Part shown: positions 47,419 to 55,925 of the stretch, in pieces
Layout: each line of letters starts with the position of its first letter
Position numbering within the stretch: position 1 is the stretch's first letter
NCBI RefSeq assembly: GCF_000372525.1
Contig: NZ_AQUR01000106.1
Location: 310,001-374,000, forward strand
DNA from: Cupriavidus neocaledonicus
GTDB lineage: Bacteria > Pseudomonadota > Gammaproteobacteria > Burkholderiales > Burkholderiaceae
Direction: 5' to 3'
Length of the DNA stretch: 64,000 nt
The notes under the pieces: model-generated
What the model saw: the letters and a program-made list of their open reading frames with translations, nothing else
Databases searched by the model: none
What the model was told of the DNA's origin: nothing
Position numbers and translations under genes: made by a program

Positions 47419-47451
47419 TTGCACATCGCGCGACACGGAATATAGTATACC
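47419..47451 (+). promoter_or_regulatory. Promoter with GTATAC operator before the amidase
   Basis: TTGCAC (47419-47424), 16 bp, TATAGT (47441-47446), overlapped by GTATAC (47445-47450). GGAATATAGTATAC is identical to the permease site on the other strand. Confidence 0.75.
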
Positions 47452-47528
47452 AACGCAATCGCGGTACGCCTGAGCCCCTCATACGCCCCCACCGCGCCGA
47501 ATGGCGCGGATAACGACAAGGAGCCGAT

Positions 47529-49013
47529 GTGAACCTGCCCGACCGGACCACTGGCGGATGTCCGCCGCTATGGCAAGTGGCGCAGCGGCTTGCCGACGGC
47601 ACGGTGTCGTCGCAGCAACTGGTGGACGCCTGCGAGGCGGCGCAGGAGCAATGGCACGGCACCATCAACGCACTGGTGCGGTCGGATTTCGGCGCGGCCC
47701 GCGCGGCGGCGCGCGACAGCGACCGGCGCCGCCGTGCCGGCCAGGCGCGCGGCGTGCTCGACGGCGTGCCGTTCTCGGTCAAGGAGTCGTTCGATGTCGC
47801 CGGCTGGCCCACTACCTGCGGCAATCCTTCCCTGCGCGGGCACGTGGCGGGGCGCGACGCGGTGGTGGTGCAGCGCCTGCGCGATGCCGGCGCGATCTTG
47901 CTCGGCAAGACCAATGTCCCGCTCGGCCTGCGCGACTGGCAGAGCTACAACGCGATCTACGGCACCACCCGCAACCCGCACGATCCGACGCGCACGCCGG
48001 GCGGCTCGTCCGGCGGCAGCGCCGCGGCGGTCTGCGCCGGCCTGTCTTTCTTCGACGTGGGTTCCGACATTGGTTCCTCGCTACGCAATCCGGCGCACTA
48101 CTGCGGCATTTTCTCGCTCAAGCCCAGCCACGGGCTGGTGCCGCTGGCTGGCCACGGCACCGGTGCCGCGCGCTTCGGCGAGCAGGACATCAATGTCGCC
48201 GGCCCGCTGGCGCGCAGCGCGCGCGACCTGGAACCGGTATTGCGCGTCATCGCGGGCCCGGATGGCGACGACGCGCTGCCTTATCGGCTGCAATGGCCGG
48301 AATGCCCGCACCGCCGGCTCGCCGACTTCCGCATCGCCGTGCTGCCCACCCATGCCCAGGCGCCAGCGGACGGCGAGGTCGCCGCGCAGATCGAGCAGCT
48401 GGGCCACTGGCTGGCCGGGCAGGGTGCCCGTGTCGGCTGGCACGAACGGCCGGACTTCGACGCCGGCGAGCTATGGCACGTCTACGTGACGCTGCTGCGC
48501 GCCACCACCTCGGTACACATGGATGACGCCGCCTTCGCCGATGCGCTGGCGCGCAGCGCCACCGCCACCGCCGGCGATCACGACTACGCGACCCTGCAGT
48601 ACACCGGCGCGACGCTGCGCCACCGCGACTGGCTGCGCCTGCAGGTGGCGCGTGAACGCTTTGCCGCCGCATGGCGCAGCTTCTTCGCCCGCTACGACGT
48701 GCTGCTGTGCCCGGCCGCCGCTACCACGGCGTTTGCGCTCGACGAGGCCGGCGAGCCGTGGCAGCGCACGCTGACCGTCAACGGGCGCCCGCAGCCGATG
48801 ACCACGCAGCTGTTCTGGGCCGGCCACTCCGGCCTGTGCGGCCTGCCCTCCGCCGTGGCGCCGATCGGCACCGGTGCCGGCGGTCTGCCGGTCGGCGTGC
48901 AGATCGTCGCCGGCCGCTACCAGGATCTCACCGCCTTGCGTTTTGCCTGCCTGCTGGAGGAAGCAGGCTATGCCTGCCGGCCGCCCGCCTTGCCCGCGGC
49001 GCACCGCAGCTGA
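47529..49013 (+). CDS. Amidase (GatA/amidase-signature family)
   Basis: 494 residues with the amidase signature GGSSGGSAAAVCAG and GSDIGSSLRNP; catalytic Lys85 in DGVPFSVKESFD and the downstream Ser near 184. It hydrolyses a C-N amide bond. A GTG start has AAGGAG 6 bp upstream. In this island it could release an amine or amino acid from an amide substrate before oxidation. Not GatA itself, since no GatB/C lies nearby. Confidence 0.86.
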   Translation: MNLPDRTTGGCPPLWQVAQRLADGTVSSQQLVDACEAAQEQWHGTINALVRSDFGAARAAARDSDRRRRAGQARGVLDGVPFSVKESFDVAGWPTTCGNPSLRGHVAGRDAVVVQRLRDAGAILLGKTNVPLGLRDWQSYNAIYGTTRNPHDPTRTPGGSSGGSAAAVCAGLSFFDVGSDIGSSLRNPAHYCGIFSLKPSHGLVPLAGHGTGAARFGEQDINVAGPLARSARDLEPVLRVIAGPDGDDALPYRLQWPECPHRRLADFRIAVLPTHAQAPADGEVAAQIEQLGHWLAGQGARVGWHERPDFDAGELWHVYVTLLRATTSVHMDDAAFADALARSATATAGDHDYATLQYTGATLRHRDWLRLQVARERFAAAWRSFFARYDVLLCPAAATTAFALDEAGEPWQRTLTVNGRPQPMTTQLFWAGHSGLCGLPSAVAPIGTGAGGLPVGVQIVAGRYQDLTALRFACLLEEAGYACRPPALPAAHRS

Positions 49014-49057
49014 CTACAACCGACCACAACACATCACACACCACTGGGGAGGGGATC

Positions 49058-50362
49058 ATGTTCGATTGGTTCCGTGATTTGTCGCGCATGGAGCGCAAGG
49101 GATTCTATGGCGCGTTCCTGGGGCATGCCGTCGACGTGTTCGACTTCATGATTTATTCCTTCCTCATTTCCACGCTGCTGGGGCAGTGGGGCATGAGCAA
49201 GTCGACGGCCGGGGCGATCGTCACCTGGACCCTGGTGTCATCGCTGGTCGGGGCCATCGGGGCCGGCATCCTGGCCGATCGCTATGGCCGCGTGCGCGTG
49301 CTGCGCTGGACCATCATCGTATTCGCGGGCGCGTGCTTCCTGTGCGGGCTGGCGCAGTCGCCGGAGCAACTGATGGTATTCCGCATGATCCAGGGGCTGG
49401 GGTTCGGCGGCGAGTCGTCGCTGTGCATGGTGCTGGTGACCGAGATGATCCGCAACCCGGCGCACCGCGGCAAGTACTCGGGCTTTACCGCGAGCAGCTA
49501 TTCCTTCGGCTGGGGCGCGGCGGCGATCGTTTATGCGATCACGTTCAGCGTGCTGCCGGCGGAGACGGCATGGCGCGTCTGCTTCTTCCTCGGCATCCTG
49601 CCGGCGCTGGTGGTGATCTACCTGCGCCGCAACCTGGAAGAGCCCGAGATCTTCCTGAAGAGCCGTGCCGCCGGCCACCACGGCTCGGCGCTGGCCGCGC
49701 TGGGCCGGCTGTTCCGCGGGCCGCTGCTGGCCAAGACGCTGCTGTGCAGCCTGCTGTCCGGCGGCATGCTGGGAGCGTACTACGCCATTGCCACGTGGCT
49801 GCCCACCTTCCTCAAGACCGAGCGCGGCCTGTCGGTATTCGGCACCAGTTCCTACCTGACGGTCACCATCATCGGCTCACTGGCCGGCTACGTGGCGGGC
49901 GCCTATGCCACTGACCGCTGGGGCCGGCGGCTGACGTACATCGTCTTCGCCGCGGGGGCGTTCATCGCCGCGCTGGTCTACATGGTGATCCCGGTGTCCA
50001 ACACCTCCATGCTGTTCCTCGGCTTTCCGCTGGGCGTGCTGATGCAGGGCGTGTTCGCCGGCATCGGCGCCACCATCGCCGAGTCCTATCCCAACGATGT
50101 CCGCGCGACCGGATATGGCGTCTCCTACAACGCCGGCCGCGTGATCGGCTCGCTGTTTCCGTTGTCGGTGGGATGGCTCAGTTCAGGGCACACCTCGCTG
50201 CCGACCGCGATCGCGATTGTCGCCGGGGTCGGCTATGCGATGGTGGTGGTGGCTGCCGCGCTGTTGCCCGAAACCACCGGCATGGACCTGGAGCAGGCCG
50301 GCGGCGGTGGCGGCCAGGAAGACGCCGCACCGCTGGCGCGGCCGGCGGGAACGGTGGCCTGA
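49058..50362 (+). CDS. MFS transporter (metabolite:H+ symporter type)
   Basis: 434 residues, 12 predicted helices, with the MFS loop ILADRYGRVRVLR after helix 2 and a repeat TDRWGRR after helix 8. The pattern (HAVDVFDFMIYSFLI) fits the aromatic acid/metabolite symporter group. RBS GGGGAGGGG. It follows the amidase by 44 bp and is likely the uptake system of that operon. Confidence 0.87.
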   Translation: MFDWFRDLSRMERKGFYGAFLGHAVDVFDFMIYSFLISTLLGQWGMSKSTAGAIVTWTLVSSLVGAIGAGILADRYGRVRVLRWTIIVFAGACFLCGLAQSPEQLMVFRMIQGLGFGGESSLCMVLVTEMIRNPAHRGKYSGFTASSYSFGWGAAAIVYAITFSVLPAETAWRVCFFLGILPALVVIYLRRNLEEPEIFLKSRAAGHHGSALAALGRLFRGPLLAKTLLCSLLSGGMLGAYYAIATWLPTFLKTERGLSVFGTSSYLTVTIIGSLAGYVAGAYATDRWGRRLTYIVFAAGAFIAALVYMVIPVSNTSMLFLGFPLGVLMQGVFAGIGATIAESYPNDVRATGYGVSYNAGRVIGSLFPLSVGWLSSGHTSLPTAIAIVAGVGYAMVVVAAALLPETTGMDLEQAGGGGGQEDAAPLARPAGTVA

Positions 50363-50384
50363 GAGGGGGGACTGTGCCGGCGAC

Positions 50385-51155
50385 TCAGCGCAGCCACGCC
50401 GATATCGCCGGCAGCATCAGGCTGACCCCGATCCCGATCAGCACCCCGAACGCGATACGCCGCGTCGTGGTCGGCGAGAAGGGCGGCGGAAAGCGCCGTC
50501 CCAGCAGCGTGGCAATCACCACCACCGGCACCCCGACCGCGGCCTGCAGCCAGATCGCGGCGTCGAGTTGGCCCTGCCAGGCCGAGAACAGCGTGCGCAC
50601 GGACGAGGTCACGGTGAACACCAGGATCAGCGCGCAGCGGATTTCCACCGGCTTCATCGGCTGCCGGTAGAACTGGAAGATCAGCGGCGGCCCGGAAACG
50701 CCGAACATGCCGCTCAGCAAGCCGCCGAAGACGCCGCTCATGAAGAAGCTGCCGTCGCCGGAGCGTTGCGGCAGCGGCTCGGGTTTGAAGGCGGCGCTGA
50801 GGCCGCCGTACAGGATCACCGCGCCCAGCAGCAGCTGCAGCAGCGTGGCGGCGGTGCTGCTCAGGTATTCCAGCACCAGCACGCCGACCAGCACCGAAGG
50901 CAGGATGCCGATCGCCGCCGCGCCCACGGCGCGCCAGTCGATGTGCCGGAACTTGCCCGGCAGCGCGCAGGCGCTGTTGGCCAGCGTCACCAGGCTGACC
51001 ACGGCTGCCACGGTGGCCACCGGCGCCAGACCCAGCCCGCTGGTGGCGCCCATCACGATCATGCCGAGCCCGAATCCGGTCACCGTCTGGAAATAGGTGC
51101 CGGCACCGAGCAGGGCCTGCAGTCCCAGCAGCGGCAGCAACAATTCCGCTTTCAT
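50385..51155 (-). CDS. tauE: Sulfite exporter TauE/SafE family
   Basis: 256 residues, about eight helices, TSUP repeats GTYFQTVTGFGLGMIVMGA and GVFGGLLSGMFGVSGPPL. The order xsc-pta-tauE is the known taurine/sulfoacetaldehyde arrangement in Cupriavidus-type bacteria, where TauE exports the sulfite made by Xsc. Start overlaps the pta stop by 4 bp. Confidence 0.85.
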   Translation of the reverse strand: MKAELLLPLLGLQALLGAGTYFQTVTGFGLGMIVMGATSGLGLAPVATVAAVVSLVTLANSACALPGKFRHIDWRAVGAAAIGILPSVLVGVLVLEYLSSTAATLLQLLLGAVILYGGLSAAFKPEPLPQRSGDGSFFMSGVFGGLLSGMFGVSGPPLIFQFYRQPMKPVEIRCALILVFTVTSSVRTLFSAWQGQLDAAIWLQAAVGVPVVVIATLLGRRFPPPFSPTTTRRIAFGVLIGIGVSLMLPAISAWLR

Positions 51156-52183
51156 GCCGCCTGCTCGCCTTTTGTGGCCGTTGCCGCGCTGGCTTGCGCC
51201 TGGACCACGGTAACGGCGATGACATGGAACACGTCGTCGGCGCTGCAGCCGCGCGAGAGGTCGTTGGCGGGCCGGTTCAGGCCCTGCAGCATCGGACCGA
51301 TGGCCTTGGCGCCGCCGACGCGCTCGGCCAGCTTGTAGCCGATATTGCCGGCTTCCAGGCTGGGGAACACCAGCACGTTGGCGTGGCCGTTGACCTGCGA
51401 ATGCGCGACCTTGCGCGCGGCGATCTCGGCGACGATGGCGGCATCGAGCTGCACGTCGCCGTCGATGGCCAGGCCGGGGCGCTGCGCGCGCACGCGCTCG
51501 GTCGCGGCCACGACCTTGTCGACGGCGGCATGGTGGGCGCTGCCGCTGGTCGAGAACGACAGCATCGCCACGCGCGGCTCGTCGTTCAGCAGGGCGCGCG
51601 CGCTGTCGGCAGCGGCCATGGCGATATCGGCCAGCGCCTCGGCATCGGGGTCTACCACCAGTCCGCAATCGGAGAAGATCAGTCCACCCTTGAGGGTGTG
51701 GAACGGCTCGCACAGCATCATCAGGAAGAAGCTCGACACCAGCCGGAAGCCGGGGGCCAGGCCGATCAGCTGGATCGCGTTGCGCACGACGTCGGCGGTG
51801 GTGTGGGCAGCGCCCGCGACCGAACCATCCGCATGGCCCAGCCGCACCATCAGGTTGGCAAAGCACAGCGGATCGAGCACGGCGCGCTTTGCTTGGTCGA
51901 GCGTCATGCCCTTTTTCTGGCGCAGCGCGAAGAGCTGCTGGGCGAAGGAGGGCGTCAGCGCCGAGGTGGCGGGATCGACCAGCGTCATGCCGTCCAGCGC
52001 GATGCCGTGGATGGCCGCGGCGGCGTTGATCTGGCGCGAGTCGCCCACCAGCACGATGCGCGCGATGCCTTCCTGCGTGGCGCGTTGAGCGGCCTGCAGG
52101 ATGCGCGGGTCGTCGGCCTCGCACAGCACGATGCGGCGGGGGGCGGCGCGGGCGCGGTCAATGATGCGGAGGATGGGTTTCAT
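51152..52183 (-). CDS. pta: Phosphate acetyltransferase
   Basis: 343 residues: Pta C-terminal-type domain alone, without the N-terminal DRTGG regulatory part of enterobacterial Pta. Motifs: AQRATQEGIARIVLVGDSRQIN, GAAHTTADVVRNA, SFSTSGSAHHAAVDK. It turns acetyl phosphate from Xsc into acetyl-CoA. I trimmed a 37-codon extension that reads into the upstream repeat. Confidence 0.9.
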   Translation of the reverse strand: MKPILRIIDRARAAPRRIVLCEADDPRILQAAQRATQEGIARIVLVGDSRQINAAAAIHGIALDGMTLVDPATSALTPSFAQQLFALRQKKGMTLDQAKRAVLDPLCFANLMVRLGHADGSVAGAAHTTADVVRNAIQLIGLAPGFRLVSSFFLMMLCEPFHTLKGGLIFSDCGLVVDPDAEALADIAMAAADSARALLNDEPRVAMLSFSTSGSAHHAAVDKVVAATERVRAQRPGLAIDGDVQLDAAIVAEIAARKVAHSQVNGHANVLVFPSLEAGNIGYKLAERVGGAKAIGPMLQGLNRPANDLSRGCSADDVFHVIAVTVVQAQASAATATKGEQAA

Positions 52184-52239
52184 GGTTGGCTCGGTGAAAC
52201 TGAAAAAAGGGCCGAAGCCCTTGTCATACCTGCGGTTTG

Positions 52240-52366
52240 CTCCCCTCTCCCGCTTGCGGGAGAGGGGCCTGGGGTGAGGGCAGGCGCGTGGCAAGCTCGA
52301 CGGCGCTTCACGCCGTGGACGCTCTCGCCCTCACCCCAACCCTCTCCCGCAAGCGGGAGAGGGAGC
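52240..52366. repeat. REP/BIME-like double-hairpin repeat, copy 3, within xsc-pta
   Basis: Hairpins at 52243-52266 (CCCTCTCCCGC / GCGGGAGAGGG) and 52341-52364; the middle part in reverse orientation carries GTCCACGGCGTGA, as in the other copies. It lies between xsc and pta, so it may weaken read-through or tune the mRNA. Confidence 0.8.
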
Positions 52367-52409
52367 ACACCGACCGCAAGCGCGGCGCCTGGGCAAGCTC
52401 AGGCCGGAC

Positions 52410-54266
52410 TCAGACGTAGTCCTTGTACTTGTCCAGGTAACGCACCGGCTTGGCCAGCGCATCGCGGCGGAACGGGTCGCCCAGTTCGCGGGTGCACATG
52501 ATCTCGATGATGGTGGTCTTGCCGTGGTTCATCTGCAGGTCGATGGCGCGCTTCAGAGCCGGGCCCACGTCTTCCAGGCGGTCCACCACGATGCCTTCGG
52601 CACCCATCGCCTTGGCGATGCCGGCGAAGCTCTGGTTGTCGAGCTCGCCCGCGACGAAGCGGCGGTTGTAGAAGTCCACCTGGTTCTTCTTCTCCGCGCC
52701 CCACTGGCGGTTGTGGAACACCACCGCGGTCACCGGGATGTTGTGGCGCACGCAGGTCATGGTTTCCATCAGGCTCATGCCCCAGGCGCCGTCACCGGCG
52801 TACGACACGGCCGGGCGATGCGGCGCCGCGACCTTGGCGCCGATGATGGTGGGGAAGGCGTAGCCGCAGTTGCCCCAGCTCATCGCCGCGAAGAAGCTGC
52901 GCGGCTTCTCGAAGCGCAGGTAGCTGTTGGCCACCGAGTTGATGTTGCCGATGTCGGTCGACACCATCACGTCTTCCGGCATGGCCTTTTCCAGCTCGCG
53001 CAGCACCTGGCGCGGATGCAGGTAGTGGCCGCCGGTGGGCGTGCGCTCGTTCTTCTGTTCTTCGATCATGTCGAGGCTGTACGGGTCGCGCTCGTGCGTC
53101 CAGTCGTCCAGCTCCTTCTCCCACGCGGCCTTCTCGTTGGCGATTTCGGTGGCGCGGCCATCGCGGGTGGCGTCGCAGGCCAGCGTGCGGCCGGCCAGGC
53201 GCTGGGTCAGCGCGATCGCCGCGGCCTTGGCGTCGCCGCAGATGCCGACCGAGATCTTCTTCACCAGGCCCAGCATCTTGTGGTCGGCGTCGATCTGGAT
53301 GATTTTGGCGGTCTTGGGCCAGTAGTCCATGCCGTGCTGCGGCAGCGTGCCGAACGGCCCCAGGCGCGAGCCCAGCGCCACCACCACGTCGGCGCGCGAG
53401 ATCAGCTTCATCGCCGCCTTCGAGCCCTGGTAGCCCAGCGGGCCGCACCACAGCGGATGGCTGGCCGGGAACGAGTCGTTGTGCAGGTAGCTGTTGACCA
53501 CCGGTGCGCCGAGGCGCTCGGCCAGCGCCTTGCATTCCTCGATGGCATCGGCCATCACCACGCCGCCGCCCGAGATGATCACCGGGAACTTGGCGTTGGC
53601 CAGCAGCTCGGCAGCGTCGTTCAGGCTCTGCTCGCCGCCGGGGCCGCGGTCGAGGTGCTGCGGCTTCGGAATCTCGGCGGTGATCTTGCCGTAGAAGTGG
53701 TCGCGCGGGATGTTCAGCTGGGTCGGGCCCATTTCGGCCTTGGCGCGGTCGAAGCAGCGCGCGGTGAACTCGGCCATGCGCGCCGGGTTGGTGACGTGGC
53801 CCTGGTACTTGGTGAACTCCTGGAACATCGGCAGCTGGTTGGCCTCCTGGAAACCGCCCAGGCCGATACCCATGGTGCCGGCCTCGGGCGTGACGATCAC
53901 CACCGGGCTGTGGGCCCAGTAGGCGGCGGCGATCGAGGTCACGCAGTTGGAGATGCCGGGGCCATTCTGGCCGATCACCACGCCGTGGCGGCCCGACACG
54001 CGGGCATAGCCGTCGGCCATGTGGCCGGCGCCTTGCTCGTGCACCACCGGGATCAGGCGGATGCCTGCCGGCGCGAAGATGTCCATCGCGTCCATGAAGG
54101 CCGAGCCCATGATGCCGAACATGTCGGTCACGCCGTTGGCGGCCAGCGTTTCGACGAAGGCTTCGGACGGGGTCATGGTCTGCGGGCCGGCCGGTACCTG
54201 GCTGTCCTTCGCGGCGGCCGAGCCACCGGAAACGGCGGGTTGCTTGGTGGTTTCGAGGTCGCGCAT
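52410..54266 (-). CDS. xsc: Sulfoacetaldehyde acetyltransferase
   Basis: 618 residues, TPP-dependent. The N-terminal Glu region (LIPVVHEQGAGHMADGYAR), the GQNGPGISN block and the TPP motif GDGAWGMSLMETMTCVRHN are clear. It converts sulfoacetaldehyde and phosphate to acetyl phosphate and sulfite. The first 30 residues are a low-complexity tail before the conserved MTPSEAFVETLAANG start. The ATG has CCAGGAG 9 bp upstream and the promoter and operators fit it, so I keep the long start. Confidence 0.92.
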   Translation of the reverse strand: MRDLETTKQPAVSGGSAAAKDSQVPAGPQTMTPSEAFVETLAANGVTDMFGIMGSAFMDAMDIFAPAGIRLIPVVHEQGAGHMADGYARVSGRHGVVIGQNGPGISNCVTSIAAAYWAHSPVVIVTPEAGTMGIGLGGFQEANQLPMFQEFTKYQGHVTNPARMAEFTARCFDRAKAEMGPTQLNIPRDHFYGKITAEIPKPQHLDRGPGGEQSLNDAAELLANAKFPVIISGGGVVMADAIEECKALAERLGAPVVNSYLHNDSFPASHPLWCGPLGYQGSKAAMKLISRADVVVALGSRLGPFGTLPQHGMDYWPKTAKIIQIDADHKMLGLVKKISVGICGDAKAAAIALTQRLAGRTLACDATRDGRATEIANEKAAWEKELDDWTHERDPYSLDMIEEQKNERTPTGGHYLHPRQVLRELEKAMPEDVMVSTDIGNINSVANSYLRFEKPRSFFAAMSWGNCGYAFPTIIGAKVAAPHRPAVSYAGDGAWGMSLMETMTCVRHNIPVTAVVFHNRQWGAEKKNQVDFYNRRFVAGELDNQSFAGIAKAMGAEGIVVDRLEDVGPALKRAIDLQMNHGKTTIIEIMCTRELGDPFRRDALAKPVRYLDKYKDYV

Positions 54267-54299
54267 GGCGGGTGTCTCCTGGTTGGGGTGTTATAAAGT

Positions 54300-54314
54300 G
54301 GAACAGTGCGTTCC
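54300..54314. promoter_or_regulatory. Operator A1, downstream of the xsc promoter
   Basis: GGAACAGTGCGTTCC, perfect 5-bp inverted arms around N5. It lies 34 bp before the xsc ATG and corresponds to B1 near the permease. Confidence 0.75.
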
Positions 54315-54336
54315 GGAAAATTGATGCGTTGGTCGA

Positions 54337-54365
54337 AATGTAGGCCGAAGATCAGCCGGCGTCAA
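54337..54365 (-). promoter_or_regulatory. Sigma-70 promoter of xsc
   Basis: Minus strand: TTGACG (54360-54365), 17 bp, TACATT (54337-54342). Same spacing and -10 as the permease promoter at 33.8 kb. Confidence 0.75.
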
Positions 54366-54376
54366 CAAGAAGTTTT
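54362..54376. promoter_or_regulatory. Operator A2 overlapping the xsc -35
   Basis: TCAACAAGAAGTTTT corresponds to B2, centred 62 bp from A1. It overlaps the -35. Confidence 0.6.
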
Positions 54377-54549
54377 GGTTTACGGAATGGATTTCACTAA
54401 AAAATGAGACAAAACGCGTTTATGAGTGCTTGATGAGGCACTAGAAAGCTGGCGAGGGAGGAGCGGAAAGCGAGACAGCGCCGGCATGGGAGCCGGCGCA
54501 GGAGGAAGGCAGGAGGGAGCGCGCCGCGGCTACGTGGCGGCGCAGCGCG

Positions 54550-55626
54550 TCAGCGTGTCGACAGCGCTTCGAGTACCGGCAGGTTGCCCTCGCCGAAACC
54601 CTGATGGCCGTCACGCTGGACGACCTCGAAGAAGAACTCGCCCGCCTCGCGCTTCAGGAAGGCTTGCAGGAAGCGCTCGCGCGGGACGGTGCCATCGACC
54701 AGGATGCCGTAGCGTTGCAGGGCGGCAAGGTCGAGTCCATGGCCTGGCACGCGGGCTGGCACCGAATCGTAGTAAGCCGGCGGCGGCTGCACGAACTGCA
54801 CGCCACGGCTGGCCAGTGCCGCGGCGCTGGCGACAATGTCCTCGCTGGCCAGGGCAATGTGCTGGACGCCTTCGCCGTGCTGATCCGACAGGTAATGCCG
54901 CATCTGGTCGTGCCGCGGCGTTCCTTTCTCGTACAGCGGGATGCGGATGCTGCCGCATGGCGATACCAGTGCATGGGATTCGCCGCCGCTGCGCAGCGCC
55001 CTGAACCCGAGCACCTTGCGGTAGAACTCCAGCCATTCTCCCAGGTGGCCGGGATCGACGGCCTGGGTCAGGTGGTCGACGCGCAGCAGGCCGGCGTCCG
55101 AGCTGTCGCCGTCGGGCGGCAGCGGCCGGAAATCCACGTCGTAGATCGAGATGTCGCCGACATCGCCCGGCCGGCCCTCCTTGCCGCGCCAGCGGTCGAT
55201 GAAATACAGCACCGACTGACCGATTCCCTGGACGGCGGGGATATTGAGCTCCATCGGCCCCACCGTGCCGCCCTCGAACGGCCATGCGCCGGCCTCCAGC
55301 GCCCGCGCGAACGCCACCGCGGCATCGTCGACCCGAATCCCGATCGCACAGATCGACAATCCATAACGCGCCGCATAGCGCGTGGCAAACGAATCCGGCT
55401 CGGCATCGACGATGAAATGCATCTCGCCCTGCCGGTACAGCTTCACCGCCTTGTGCCGATGCCTGGCGATGGCGGCGAAGCCGAGGCGTTCCAGCGTGCG
55501 GCCGAGTGCGGCGGGATCGGGCGAAGCGAACTCGATGAATTCATAGCCCCGGATGCCGAGCGGGTTGTCCCATGGGCTTGCATCCGGGCGGGGGGTGTGG
55601 GAGGAAGAGGCGGGGGCGGCGCTCAT
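54550..55626 (-). CDS. 4-hydroxyphenylpyruvate dioxygenase-family protein
   Basis: 358 residues, two vicinal-oxygen-chelate domains. Fe(II) ligand candidates are His in RVDHLTQAV, His in GVQHIALAS and Glu in GEFFFEVVQR; the N-terminus (GYEFIEFASPDPAALGRTL, YRQGEMHFIVDAE) is HPPD-like. It should convert 4-hydroxyphenylpyruvate to homogentisate. However, in shikimate clusters an HPPD-like domain also occurs fused to a dehydroshikimate dehydratase (QuiC1), and here a separate dehydratase gene lies 7 kb away. ATG 55626 has CAGGAG upstream. Confidence 0.82.
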   Translation of the reverse strand: MSAAPASSSHTPRPDASPWDNPLGIRGYEFIEFASPDPAALGRTLERLGFAAIARHRHKAVKLYRQGEMHFIVDAEPDSFATRYAARYGLSICAIGIRVDDAAVAFARALEAGAWPFEGGTVGPMELNIPAVQGIGQSVLYFIDRWRGKEGRPGDVGDISIYDVDFRPLPPDGDSSDAGLLRVDHLTQAVDPGHLGEWLEFYRKVLGFRALRSGGESHALVSPCGSIRIPLYEKGTPRHDQMRHYLSDQHGEGVQHIALASEDIVASAAALASRGVQFVQPPPAYYDSVPARVPGHGLDLAALQRYGILVDGTVPRERFLQAFLKREAGEFFFEVVQRDGHQGFGEGNLPVLEALSTR

Positions 55627-55754
55627 AGTCCTGGCTCCTGTCTGAGGCATTGCGGGGCCTTGCGGCGACGACCGATAGTAGCAACGGCGCCGCGGCTGCC
55701 CGCGCGTTGGGGCCCCTCGCGACCGCCTCGTAGAAACCCGTATTCGATGCCTTG

Positions 55755-55783
55755 ATCGCGCATGTGCGATCACTAATCGCGCA
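55755..55783. promoter_or_regulatory. Three-repeat IclR-type operator between hpd-like and aroE genes
   Basis: ATCGCGCA (55755-55762), inverted TGTGCGAT (55763-55770), ATCGCGCA (55776-55783). The half-sites ATCGC/GCGAT/ATCGC have gaps of 6 and 5 bp. This layout resembles the PcaU site (one palindrome plus a direct repeat). It serves a divergent promoter pair. Confidence 0.65.
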
Positions 55784-55925
55784 GAGTGCTGTAAAAGGCA
55801 ATTGGCGCGGCCACGAACGGCCACTAATCTCCGGTCACCGACGCGCCCCCGTCCCCTTGCCGAGCCTTGCAAAGAGGCTTGAGCCGGAGTTCGGAAGCGC
55901 GAAATTACCGGAACCCAGGCTCATC

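Noticed and set aside
54177-54266. Shorter start for xsc at the conserved MTPSEAF Met
   Set aside because: The upstream ATG has a good GGAG site and matches the promoter distance, so I kept the 618-residue form, though the shorter form is not excluded.
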